The notes below the pieces were generated by a model. It saw only the letters and a program-made list of their open reading frames with translations. It did not search any database and was not told the origin of the DNA. The position numbers were made by a program, and so were the translations under genes. From CAYWHE01 sp964458125 (GTDB taxonomy: Bacteria; Bacteroidota; Bacteroidia; AKYH767-A; OLB10), in NCBI GenBank assembly GCA_964458125.1, contig CAYWHE010000129.1, positions 1-11,762 on the forward strand: DNA of 11,762 bases, read 5' to 3'. Position 1 is the first letter of the stretch. Every line of letters starts with the position of its first letter. Shown in pieces: positions 1-7,500 of the stretch.

Positions 1-47
1 GGCAGGCAGCGGGGTATTGAACCTATACCGTTTCGTTTCGCGACCGG
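1..47. repeat. GC-rich dispersed-repeat fragment, left end
   Basis: This GC-rich block stands out from the AT-rich DNA that follows. It contains GGGTATTGAACC at 12-23 and TTTCGTTTCGCG at 31-42. Close counterparts in the same order and orientation occur at the other end of the window (GGGTATGAACC at 11714-11724 and ATTCGCTTCGCG at 11751-11762). The spacing differs: 31 bp from first to last base here, 49 bp there. I infer two degenerate copies of one intergenic repeat family. Family identity cannot be established from one window. Confidence 0.4.
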
Positions 48-48
48 G

Positions 49-110
49 ATTCATTCGACTAAGACTTTCACTTCGGACTTTGTCCTTGTAAAAGTCAAGT
101 CGAATTGAAT
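49..110. repeat. Nested imperfect inverted repeat (hairpin)
   Basis: The left arm at 49-68 and the right arm at 91-110 are near-complementary: blocks ATTCA, TTCGACT and GACTTT on the left pair with AAAGTC, AGTCGAA and TGAAT on the right, giving 18 base pairs with one bulge and one small internal loop. The 22-nt loop contains a second perfect hairpin, GGAC-TTT-GTCC at 75-85. No T-run follows either side, so it is not a classical terminator. It adjoins the GC-rich repeat fragment and may be part of the same palindromic intergenic element. Confidence 0.55.
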
Positions 111-215
111 AAATTATGACCATCACCTTTTTGCGAATCAGCCATCAGATTAATTTTTCATTCCACGAATCATCTTTCCAAAAGCTGTTTCAAATGAATC
201 ATAATAAACTGTATT

Positions 216-245
216 ACAATCATTTAATTGTATATGATTGTTTTT
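216..245 (+). terminator. AT-rich hairpin with T-run
   Basis: ACAATCAT at 216-223 is the exact inverse complement of ATGATTGT at 234-241, with a 10-nt AT-rich loop and TTTTT at 241-245 on the plus strand. The form resembles a Rho-independent terminator for plus-strand transcription, but the stem is weak (8 bp, mostly A-T) and no plus-strand gene precedes it inside the window. It may be chance AT-rich structure. Confidence 0.25.
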
Positions 246-539
246 CAATGTTTTAAAATTGCGCTTTTTCGTGTGAATAGAAGCCCGTAATTGAACGAAA
301 ATGACCTATTCAAACTAACAGGTTCAAACATAAGCTGGCTACATTAAAACGGATCTAAATGGCGTATATAGCAATCCTCATTTTAATTGGAAATTTTTTT
401 CTGGTATGAAAGCATGCTCTTATCTAAAAAGCAATTATCCTAATAAAACAAGTAGTTCGTTTAAAAATCCAGGATCAAAGATTTTCGGAACGACTTTCCA
501 ATATCTGCTTCAAGTTCCTGGTTGGTATTTCATACCCTG

Positions 540-580
540 AAAAATAGTCCGTATTGAATCCATTACAAGATTCGGATACT
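540..580 (-). terminator. Candidate terminator after the methyltransferase gene
   Basis: On the minus strand, about 27 nt past the methyltransferase stop codon, an imperfect stem is formed by the arms at 569-580 and 546-560. Blocks AGT, CCG and GAATC pair with GATTC, CGG and ACT, with small bulges. The minus strand then reads ATTTTT (plus-strand A-run at 540-544). Position, orientation and trailing U-run fit a Rho-independent terminator closing the mnmG-methyltransferase transcript. The bulges make it a weak one. Confidence 0.4.
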
Positions 581-606
581 GAAAACCTTTAACTGAAGAA
601 CTTACT

Positions 607-1503
607 TTATTTGTTTTTGATGATGTAAATCAGGCTGGAGTACTTGCTGATGTCTTTTTGTCCCTTCAGGTTGGAACGGAATCCATTTAAAAATGCTTTG
701 GTCAGATTCGCCGGACTGATTTTTCCCTTTTGATACTTTTCACTCAGCATGGAAACATAATAGGAATCGAAGTGCATGGGATGGATTTTTTCGATTTTCA
801 TGTCCACCTTTTCGAAAAGCAACTGAATATGTTCCTTTGAAAAATGATAAAGATGCCGTGGAACATCAAAAGCAGCCCATTCCTTTTTATAAAGATCTGC
901 ATCAAAAGAGGTGACATTGGGTACGGCCACCACCAGGGTTCCGTTTTTTTTCAGGATGCGTTTGAGCTGTTTGAGCATTTCGCCAAGCCGGTGCACATGT
1001 TCCAGCACATGCCACATGGTGATGATATCCCAGGAATTAGTCTCCTCTTCCACTATCTGGGAGGTATGACTGATTTTTAGCCTGTAATGCTGCTGGGCAA
1101 ACTGTCTGGCCTTTTCATTAGGCTCCAGTCCCATGGTTTCCCAACCGGCCTTTTTAAGAGCGGAAAGAAATTCACCTGTACCGCTTCCAATATCGAGGAT
1201 AGTTTTATGCTCGGGTTTCAGGGCTTCCAGCATTTTAACCTTCCCGTCAATAGCATATTTGCGTACCAGTTGATAGGTTTTGTTCAGAATACCTCTTTTC
1301 GTGTTGGAATGGGAAATATAATCCGGACTTTCATAATACCGCCCGATTTCTTCTTCCGAGGGGCGTGGATTTGTAAATTTAAAACCACAATTGATGCAAG
1401 CCTGTATGGAAAAAAACTCCCCTGAAACGGTATAGTCTTTACAAACGAGAAAGGTCTGAAACTGGCCTTCTGAGCAAATCGGACAAACAATCAGGGTTTC
1501 CAT
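607..1503 (-). CDS. Zinc-ribbon class I SAM-dependent methyltransferase
   Basis: This is probably a soluble SAM-dependent methyltransferase of unknown substrate. Numbering from the ATG at 1503 (298 aa), a CPxC pair at residues 7-10 and a CxxC pair at 36-39 form a likely zinc ribbon, followed by FTNPRP. The Rossmann methyltransferase domain follows: motif I DIGSGTGEF near 104-112, LEP near 126, WHVLEH near 164-169, then PRHLYHFS near 215-222. These are typical of the Methyltransf_23 group. An in-frame ATG at 1524 would add seven residues (MFHVEHG) encoded by a parS-like site, so I prefer 1503, which puts the first cysteine pair at the usual N-terminal distance; 1524 cannot be excluded because it lies only 6 nt after the mnmG stop. 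It probably shares the mnmG transcript. Homologues with this layout often act on small molecules or polysaccharide precursors, but nothing here fixes the substrate. Confidence 0.85.
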   Translation of the reverse strand: METLIVCPICSEGQFQTFLVCKDYTVSGEFFSIQACINCGFKFTNPRPSEEEIGRYYESPDYISHSNTKRGILNKTYQLVRKYAIDGKVKMLEALKPEHKTILDIGSGTGEFLSALKKAGWETMGLEPNEKARQFAQQHYRLKISHTSQIVEEETNSWDIITMWHVLEHVHRLGEMLKQLKRILKKNGTLVVAVPNVTSFDADLYKKEWAAFDVPRHLYHFSKEHIQLLFEKVDMKIEKIHPMHFDSYYVSMLSEKYQKGKISPANLTKAFLNGFRSNLKGQKDISKYSSLIYIIKNK

Positions 1504-1507
1504 TCCA

Positions 1508-1523
1508 TGTTCCACGTGAAACA
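1508..1523. other. parS: parS-like ParB-binding site
   Basis: TGTTCCACGTGAAACA matches the bacterial parS consensus TGTTnCACGTGAAACA and is identical to the classical Bacillus subtilis parS form. It lies between the mnmG stop codon (1531-1533) and the preferred methyltransferase start (1503). It also overlaps an in-frame upstream ATG at 1524, where it would encode FHVEH. ParB would bind here and nucleate a partition complex, which usually places such sites near the replication origin. Sequence match is strong; function is inferred. Confidence 0.8.
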
Positions 1524-1530
1524 TAACGTT

Positions 1531-3408
1531 TCATCGCCCCAAATGTACGAGCAAAACCGATATGTCAGCAGGAGAAACACCGCTGATACGGGAAGCCTGC
1601 CCGATTGTTCTGGGCTTAATGGCTGCAAGCTTTTGCCGCGCTTCCATAGATAGGGATCCTAATCCCTGGTAGTTAAAATCAGCATGCAAATGGATGTTTT
1701 CCAGCTGATTCATCTTATTCACCAGATGATACTCCTTTTCAATATACCCTTCGTATTTCATAGTGATTTCAGCCTGTTCGGTGATGTCTGTATCCTGTCC
1801 CGAAATACCCAATTCCAAAAGAAATGCAGACAAATTATCCAGATGTGCATGCATATCGGCCAAATTAACCTGCGGCCTGCTTAAAATGTTAAAAAGTTTT
1901 ACCCTTTGCCGGATAGGTTCCGTATCCAGTCTTGCAAGCAGCTCATTAATCTCGGCGGGACCAACACCCTCTTCCTTAAAATAAGAGATGATTTTATCCG
2001 TCAGGGCTTTCTTTTTCTCTACCCGTTCAAATCTTTCCTTTGAAGCCAAACCAATTGCATTCGACACCGGGGTCAGCCTCAGGTCGGCATTATCTTGTCT
2101 TAGCAAGGTCCTGAACTCTGCCCTGGAAGTAAACATACGATAGGGCTCATCGGTACCCTTGGTCACCAGATCATCGATTAAAACACCAATATAAGCATCG
2201 GAACGCTTCAATACAAAAGGATCCATTTTCCTAATTTTCAAATGTGCATTGATCCCCGCTATCAATCCCTGGCATGCGGCTTCTTCGTAACCCGTAGTGC
2301 CGTTAATTTGACCAGCAAAATAAAGATTTTGGATCAGTTTCGTCTCCAGCGTCAGATTCAATTGCTGGGGAGGAAAATAGTCGTATTCAATGGCATATCC
2401 GGGCCGGAACATTTTTACATTTTCAAAACCAGGTATCAGCTTGAGTGCCTGGTATTGAATCTCTTGCGGCAAGGAAGTACTGAAGCCATTGACATAAATC
2501 TCGACCGTATTCCATCCTTCAGGTTCAATAAACAGCTGATGCCTGTCCTTATCGGCAAAACGGTTTATTTTGTCCTCAATAGAAGGACAGTACCGTGGCC
2601 CTAAGCCCTGGATTCGACCGGTAAACATCGGAGATTGATCAAAACCCGTTCTTAAAACTTCATGGACAGCCTGGTTTGTATAGGTGATGAAACAACTTCT
2701 TTGAACAGAAAGCGGTTCGGTATCGGAAAAAGAAAATTTTTGAGGATTCTCATCTCCCCGCTGTTCGTCCATTTTTGAATAATCAAGAGACCTTCCATCA
2801 ACCCTGGGAGGGGTTCCGGTTTTCATTCTTCCGCTTAAAAAACCAAGTTGTACCAATTGTTCGGTAATACCTGTGGCTGCCTTCTCTCCGGTTCGTCCAC
2901 CACCAAAACGCTTTTCACCAATATGAATGACCCCATTTAAAAAGGTACCATTCGTCAGCACGACGGCCTTTCCGCTAAAACGGATTCCCATAGCCGTTAT
3001 CACACCAGCAACAGTTCCATCCTTCACGACCAGTTCACTGACCATATCCTGCCAGAAATCTACATTTGGCGTCTGCTCCAACATCAACCTCCATTCTTCA
3101 GCAAACTTCATTCTGTCATTCTGACTTCGCGGCGACCACATAGCCGGGCCCTTGGAACGGTTCAACATACGGAACTGGATCATGCTCCTGTCGCTGACGA
3201 TGCCGGAATACCCGCCCATGGCATCAATTTCACGCACGATCTGACCTTTGGCAATACCCCCCATGGCCGGGTTACAGGACATCTGGGCAATGGTTTGCAT
3301 GTTCATCGTGATCAGCAATACCCGGGAACCCATATTGGCGGCAGCGGCTGCAGCTTCGCAACCGGCATGCCCGGCCCCCACTACGATGATATCATACTCC
3401 TGAACCAT
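1531..3408 (-). CDS. mnmG: tRNA uridine-34 carboxymethylaminomethyl enzyme MnmG (GidA)
   Basis: MnmG is the FAD-dependent partner of MnmE (TrmE) in forming the 5-carboxymethylaminomethyl group on wobble uridine 34 of several tRNAs, in the cytoplasm. The 625-residue product is close to the usual full length of about 630. The N-terminal Rossmann FAD site GAGHAG is at residues 11-16. The characteristic SCNPAMGGIAKG stretch is at 44-55 and includes Cys45; the signature GPRYCPSIED is near 270-279 and includes Cys274, so both conserved cysteines are present. AGQINGTTGYEEAACQG is near 365-381, and the C-terminal helical domain is intact. The start gives MVQEYDIIVVGAGHAG, as expected for the family. 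It has its own promoter box at 3451-3458 and a parS site in its leader; a second parS follows its stop codon. The methyltransferase gene follows immediately. mnmE is not in this window. Confidence 0.98.
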   Translation of the reverse strand: MVQEYDIIVVGAGHAGCEAAAAAANMGSRVLLITMNMQTIAQMSCNPAMGGIAKGQIVREIDAMGGYSGIVSDRSMIQFRMLNRSKGPAMWSPRSQNDRMKFAEEWRLMLEQTPNVDFWQDMVSELVVKDGTVAGVITAMGIRFSGKAVVLTNGTFLNGVIHIGEKRFGGGRTGEKAATGITEQLVQLGFLSGRMKTGTPPRVDGRSLDYSKMDEQRGDENPQKFSFSDTEPLSVQRSCFITYTNQAVHEVLRTGFDQSPMFTGRIQGLGPRYCPSIEDKINRFADKDRHQLFIEPEGWNTVEIYVNGFSTSLPQEIQYQALKLIPGFENVKMFRPGYAIEYDYFPPQQLNLTLETKLIQNLYFAGQINGTTGYEEAACQGLIAGINAHLKIRKMDPFVLKRSDAYIGVLIDDLVTKGTDEPYRMFTSRAEFRTLLRQDNADLRLTPVSNAIGLASKERFERVEKKKALTDKIISYFKEEGVGPAEINELLARLDTEPIRQRVKLFNILSRPQVNLADMHAHLDNLSAFLLELGISGQDTDITEQAEITMKYEGYIEKEYHLVNKMNQLENIHLHADFNYQGLGSLSMEARQKLAAIKPRTIGQASRISGVSPADISVLLVHLGR

Positions 3409-3416
3409 ATTGAAGA

Positions 3417-3432
3417 TGTTTCACGTGAAACA
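3417..3432. other. parS: parS site (perfect 16-bp palindrome)
   Basis: TGTTTCACGTGAAACA is a perfect palindrome matching the ParB-binding parS consensus at every position. It starts 9 bp upstream of the mnmG ATG and lies downstream of the mnmG -7 promoter box, so it would be in the mnmG 5' leader. With the site at 1508-1523 it brackets mnmG, about 1.9 kb apart. Chance occurrence of two such 16-mers within 2 kb is very unlikely. ParB loading here could also affect mnmG transcription, which is inference. Confidence 0.9.
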
Positions 3433-3450
3433 ATAAATAAATTTGAAAAG

Positions 3451-3458
3451 CAAAGATA
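3451..3458 (-). promoter_or_regulatory. Bacteroidota -7 box for mnmG
   Basis: The minus strand reads TATCTTTG, an exact match to the Bacteroidota -7 consensus TAnnTTTG, about 43 bp before the mnmG ATG. At the -33 position there is only a T-rich GATTTTC, not a clean TTTG. It would start a transcript a few bases downstream whose leader contains the parS palindrome. It lies in the only sizeable gap between ybeY and mnmG, which supports a separate mnmG transcript. Confidence 0.6.
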
Positions 3459-3476
3459 GGGTTAAATTAGAAAATC

Positions 3477-3498
3477 AGGGTAGAATGGCCATTCCCCT
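3477..3498 (-). terminator. Palindrome and possible weak terminator after ybeY
   Basis: A perfect 12-bp palindrome GAATGGCCATTC at 3483-3494 is flanked by AGGG (3477-3480) and CCCT (3495-3498), which also pair across a 2-nt bulge. On the minus strand a T-rich tract (TGATTTTCTAATTT) follows. It lies between the ybeY stop and the mnmG promoter box, where a terminator would be expected. The inner palindrome has no loop of its own, so part of it must open to form an RNA hairpin; it could instead be a protein-binding site. Confidence 0.3.
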
Positions 3499-3522
3499 AT
3501 TTACAAAACCTTGAATAGTCCT

Positions 3523-3957
3523 TTAGAAATCACGAAGCCCAAGCATTTTATCCTCCATTTTCCGCATACGTTTTTTCTCCGGCTGCAATTTATCGCGGTA
3601 ACCCATCAAATGCAGGATTCCATGAATCATTACCCGGTGAAGTTCTTCCATGAAGGATACTTCGAATTTATTGGCATTTTCCCTGACCCTGTCAATACTG
3701 ATGAAAATATCGGCAGCTACATCATTTCCGGGTAATTTAACCGGAAAGGTCAGGATATCGGTAAAATAGTCGTGTTTCAGGAAAGATTTATTCATCTCCA
3801 GTAAAAAGCGGTCAGAGCAAAAAATAAAATTAATCGCATGGCATGATTTGCCGAAACGGCTCAAAACTTCAACTATCCATGTCCGTAACGCCCTTTTTTG
3901 CTGCAACCGGAAAGAAATGCCCTCGCTGAAAAAATTAATTTGCCCGGAAGAAGGCAT
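3523..3957 (-). CDS. ybeY: Endoribonuclease YbeY
   Basis: YbeY is a single-strand endoribonuclease of the UPF0054 family, needed for 16S rRNA 3'-end maturation and ribosome quality control; it uses a zinc ion. I chose the ATG at 3957 (144 aa, MPSSGQINFFSEG), a normal length for the family. The longer frame from 4002 would overlap the upstream gene by 35 bp and add residues unlike the family start. KHDYFTDILTF at 61-71 matches the family's conserved segment before the core strand. The zinc-binding segment HGILHLMGY starts at His112, with the second ligand at His116. The usual third histidine is not at its expected place (GYRDK instead of GYDH); I recall this as common among Bacteroidota YbeY proteins, so I do not call the gene broken. 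It starts 10 nt after the RsbW-like gene and is probably co-transcribed with it. Confidence 0.95.
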   Translation of the reverse strand: MPSSGQINFFSEGISFRLQQKRALRTWIVEVLSRFGKSCHAINFIFCSDRFLLEMNKSFLKHDYFTDILTFPVKLPGNDVAADIFISIDRVRENANKFEVSFMEELHRVMIHGILHLMGYRDKLQPEKKRMRKMEDKMLGLRDF

Positions 3958-3967
3958 GACAGGGCAC

Positions 3968-4387
3968 TCAGTTATTATGCATATTGAAATATAATTCCAC
4001 AACCTTGCCCTGGTCAGAAAAAATAATCTGGTCTGCCAGATGCTTCATCAGGAAGACCCCGCGCCCGGTAGGCTTTTCAAGGTTTTCCGGGGCGGTTGGG
4101 TCGGGGAGGTTGTAATAATCAAAGCCAGTGCCTTCATCACTGATTACAAATGCAATTCTCTCATTATCAATTTCATACGAAATATTAACCATTTTCATGG
4201 GATCGTATTTATTACCGTGTTGAATGGCATTGTTCACGGCTTCCGTTACGGCAACAAGCATGTTTCCATAACATTCTTCCCTAACATCAAACTCTGTCCG
4301 TATGTCGTCTATTACCTTTTCGATAAGGTTGATACTCTCCGGTTGAGAAACAATTTGCATAGTATTATTTGCTTTTAAGGCTTTCAT
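3968..4387 (-). CDS. RsbW-like ATP-binding protein (anti-sigma/serine kinase fold)
   Basis: This 139-residue protein is a single GHKL-type HATPase_c_2 domain, as in RsbW and SpoIIAB anti-sigma kinases. The N box is EAVNNAIQHGNK at 49-60, the G1 box DEGTGFD at 84-90 and the G2 box TGRGVFLMKHLAD at 107-119, so ATP and Mg2+ binding should be intact. There is no membrane segment or sensor domain. In partner-switching systems such proteins phosphorylate an STAS-domain antagonist and sequester a sigma factor, but no STAS protein, PP2C phosphatase or sigma factor is encoded in this window, so target and role are unknown. The ATG at 4387 is used; Met10 (4360) is an alternative. A -7 box lies about 58 bp upstream, and ybeY follows 10 nt after its stop. 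Confidence 0.9.
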   Translation of the reverse strand: MKALKANNTMQIVSQPESINLIEKVIDDIRTEFDVREECYGNMLVAVTEAVNNAIQHGNKYDPMKMVNISYEIDNERIAFVISDEGTGFDYYNLPDPTAPENLEKPTGRGVFLMKHLADQIIFSDQGKVVELYFNMHNN

Positions 4388-4444
4388 GAGATAACGCTTT
4401 TCGCTCTGAACAGACTGCCGCTAAGTTGAACTGAGATGCTCAGG

Positions 4445-4452
4445 CAAAGTTA
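4445..4452 (-). promoter_or_regulatory. Bacteroidota -7 box for the RsbW-like gene and ybeY
   Basis: The minus strand reads TAACTTTG, an exact match to TAnnTTTG, about 58 bp before the start codon at 4387 and inside the 140-bp gap after the DUF4175 gene. A TTTTTG lies 12 bp upstream of the box, which is closer than the usual 19-20 bp spacing, so the -33 element is not convincing. It would drive the two-gene unit that ends at ybeY. Confidence 0.5.
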
Positions 4453-4527
4453 GAACAATCCATCCAAAAATATTACTTCATGATGCAAAATAACGGTTAA
4501 TTAAAATTAGTTTTGAACAGGGTAAAA

Positions 4528-7500
4528 TTAATTATCAATATTCTGAAAATAATTATTGACAAGTCCCTTATAAAACGGGGTCAGTGAAGGGGGCACCGTT
4601 TTAAGCAATTCTACTTCCTGCATCTTTAACCTTTTATACTCCTCAAATTGCGGGGGGTTACGGTAAAGTTCGGTTTTATTTTCATTGGCCTTACGCTGTT
4701 CATCCTGGTCCCGTTCACGTTCCGCCTTTTCGGTTTCAAGCAATCTGGTCAGGATGTCCTGTTGACGTTTAAGCGTTTCTTCGGTGATTCTTTTATTGAC
4801 AATGTCTTTCTCCGTCTCCTCCATATCCCTTGCAATCTTACCTAAATCGCCCAGTTTATTTCCCCCGTCCTTATTCTCTTCCTGGTTGTATTTCTGAAGT
4901 TCATTCCGGATGGCCTCCTGCTGTGCGGCCATGCGTGCCAGTTGCTCGCTCATCCCTTGCCCACCGGGCTTTTCACCCGGCTTCTTGCCCTGTTTCAACG
5001 CTTCCTTCGCCTGTTTGATTTGTTCGTTTAGCTGCTCCTGCATTTTTTTCATCTGGGCCGCCGACGGAGTAGGTTTTCCTTTTCCCGGTTTCTTACAGGA
5101 TTTACTTCCCTGTTTCTGACTTTGTTGTTGCATCTGATCCATGGCATCATTGAGCATCAGAGCCAGGTTGTTGGCCGAGGTCATTACGTATTGCTGATCA
5201 CTTCTGGCTGGCGGTATCATCCGTTCCTGCAATTTTTCAATAGCATCTCCAATGTTTTCATTGATGGAACTGATTTCCCTGTTCACCACGGAGGATATCT
5301 GGGGGACCCGCTTGCTCAGCGCAAATAAGGAATCTTCCAGTATTTTCGAATCATCCTTCAGTTTCCGTTGCTGCTGAGCCATCTTCAGGAACTTCGGGTT
5401 GTTCACATCAACGGTCTTCAGTTCCCGCATCAGGGCTTCCTGGTCGAAAGAAAACTGGATCAGGTTTTCCAGCAAATACCGCAAAGCCGCCATATCCTCT
5501 TCCTCCTGTTCCATTTCATCCTGCTGTTGCTGCTGCTGCATACGCTCCGACATCTTTTTCATCTTATCCGCTGCACTCTTTTGGGATTTGGATGCCTTCG
5601 ATTTGTTGTTCTGTCCCAGCTGCTGTTCGCTGTTTTGCATTTCCTGCTTAATGTCCTCCTGCTGCTGATCCGTGTTTTCCAGGTCCTTTGGGAATTCCAG
5701 TTCGCTGTTCTTCTTTTCGATGTCCTTGAGCTCCTTTTGCATATCATCGAACTTCCTGTTTAATTCGTTTTGCTCATTCTGCAGGTCCTTGCTTTCAGTC
5801 TTGTCCTCCTTTGATTTTTCAGCCAGTTTATCCTGCTCCTGGCTTAACTGATCAAGATTTTTGATGGCCTCATTCAGCTTTTGTTCCACCTCCAGCGATT
5901 TAAACAACTCCAGCGTACGATCGAGCTCCTTTTCCAGGTCCTTGTTGCTGAGTTTCATTTTATCCATCATTTCCTGGGCCTTTTGCCTGTCAAATTCAGA
6001 TAACAGTTTTTCCAGCTCCTGCATCAGCTTCTTCATGTCCTCATTCATCACCTTGTTAAACAGATCCTGCAGCTGCTTTTGTTTCTCCGCCATCTGCTGA
6101 TCCATCTGTTTGAACTCCTGCTGCTCGGTATTCTTCCGTTCATTATCCTTTTGAAGTTCACTGACTTTTTGCTCCAGCTCCCTTTGTTGCTTTAACAGGT
6201 CCTCGATCTTCTTTTTATCGTCAAAATCCAGGTTCTTCTTTTCCAGCATGCGCCTGGCGGCTTCATTGATGTCCTTTTGGATTTTTTTGGCTTTGCTGAT
6301 GCTTTCATTCAGGTCGCGCTTGATTTCCTGGTTGCTCTTCTCTGTCTTTTCCGCCAACTCCTTCATGGAAGGTGCCTTATAAATAAGCGTTTGGGATCTG
6401 GTGGCCTTCGGGCCGCTGACCCCATCATTATCCCATACTTCAAAAAAATACTCGAACTCATCACCGGGCATGATCATGAGCTTGCTGACGTCCAGATAAT
6501 AGAAGAAGGAGGCCTGGTTGCTGTTCCTGTTAATGGCGATGTTGTCGTTGAACGTTTTTTGCACCCTGTCCAGACTATCCGAAGTTTTCAGGAAATGATA
6601 GGTAAACTGCAGGCGGTTGAACCCATAGTCATCCCGGGCCAGGCCCTTGAAATAAAGCTGGGTGCCGCTGACGGAATCCTTTTCCTGGTCTACCTGCAAC
6701 GTGGGGTACAGATCCGGAATAACAGTGATGGTGTACAGCATGGAATCCTTGCTGCGCATAAATTCATTCGCGGTGACAATACTGTATTGATTGCCCGACA
6801 GGAGAGTCCTTGTTATGGTAAAAGCATTTGAAGTTTCGCCAGGGGTCAGCATGGTGTCTTTGAAATTCATCTTCAGCATGCGGGTGTTCCGCGTATGAAA
6901 ATTCCAGGTAACTTTTGTACCGGCGGGAACGGTAATGTCCCCCGTATTGTTCAGCTTTTCAGCCGGCATACCCAGATATGCCGGGTAATTCAGGGAAATA
7001 TCGAAATTCAGAATCAGGGGATTGGGCAGGGCCCGTAACGTGTATTCTTTCGATGAGAATCCGTCGGCCAACAGCCTGAAGGGCGTATCCTGCTGTACAT
7101 TTTTAAACGTATAGGTAAATGTTACCGTATTTTCCCTTTCCAGTTTAAACTGGGACTTGCCGATGGTGATGTACACATTTTCCGGGATGGCTGCTCCGCT
7201 CAGGCGTACCTGCAGGTCGAAGTCACCCAGCTGAACCGTCTTCAGCTCCCTGTTCAGAATTTCAAATGCAAAGGGAGCCGGTTTTTCAAAGTAGGTGGTG
7301 TGGTTAATCAGGCGCTTCGTTCCTTCTTTGAGCAAACCGGGAGCCGTAAATATAATGATCAGTAAGGCGCTCAGCGGGATGATGGCATAGCGGAGGTACT
7401 TCCGGTTCCTGTTGAGATCAATGGCTGCGGTAAAAGGCACCGGACGCAGGGAGGCTATCCGTTGATCTATGCTGGCATGAATCAGCGCCGCCTGAAAAGG

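Larger units (their letters stand above)
1..606. other. Gene-poor intergenic region at left end
   Basis: No ORF here has the length or composition of a real gene. The longest plus-strand reading I could follow from an ATG is about 46 codons starting at 116; it has no recognisable motif and I do not call it. By eye the sequence is clearly more AT-rich than the genes to the right. It holds a GC-rich repeat fragment at the extreme left, a nested hairpin at 49-110, an AT-rich hairpin at 216-245, a small perfect hairpin at 524-536 (GGTAT, TTC loop, ATACC), and a terminator-like structure at 540-580 behind the methyltransferase gene. The rest shows nothing I can interpret. Confidence 0.6.

Noticed and set aside
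116..256. Small plus-strand ORF of about 46 codons
   Set aside because: AT-rich, no recognisable motif, no promoter box or ribosome-binding sequence that I can see.
3958..4002. Longer YbeY start at 4002
   Set aside because: It would overlap the upstream gene by 35 bp and add 15 residues before the family-like MPSSGQINFFSEG start.
5480..5560. Glutamine-codon repeats as a possible microsatellite or CRISPR-like array
   Set aside because: The CTG/TTG triplets encode the Gln run in the DUF4175 protein; there is no spacer-repeat structure.
6277..6831. Plus-strand ORF of 184 aa inside the DUF4175 gene
   Set aside because: It is a shadow of the long minus-strand gene; low-complexity coiled-coil coding often leaves long open antisense frames.
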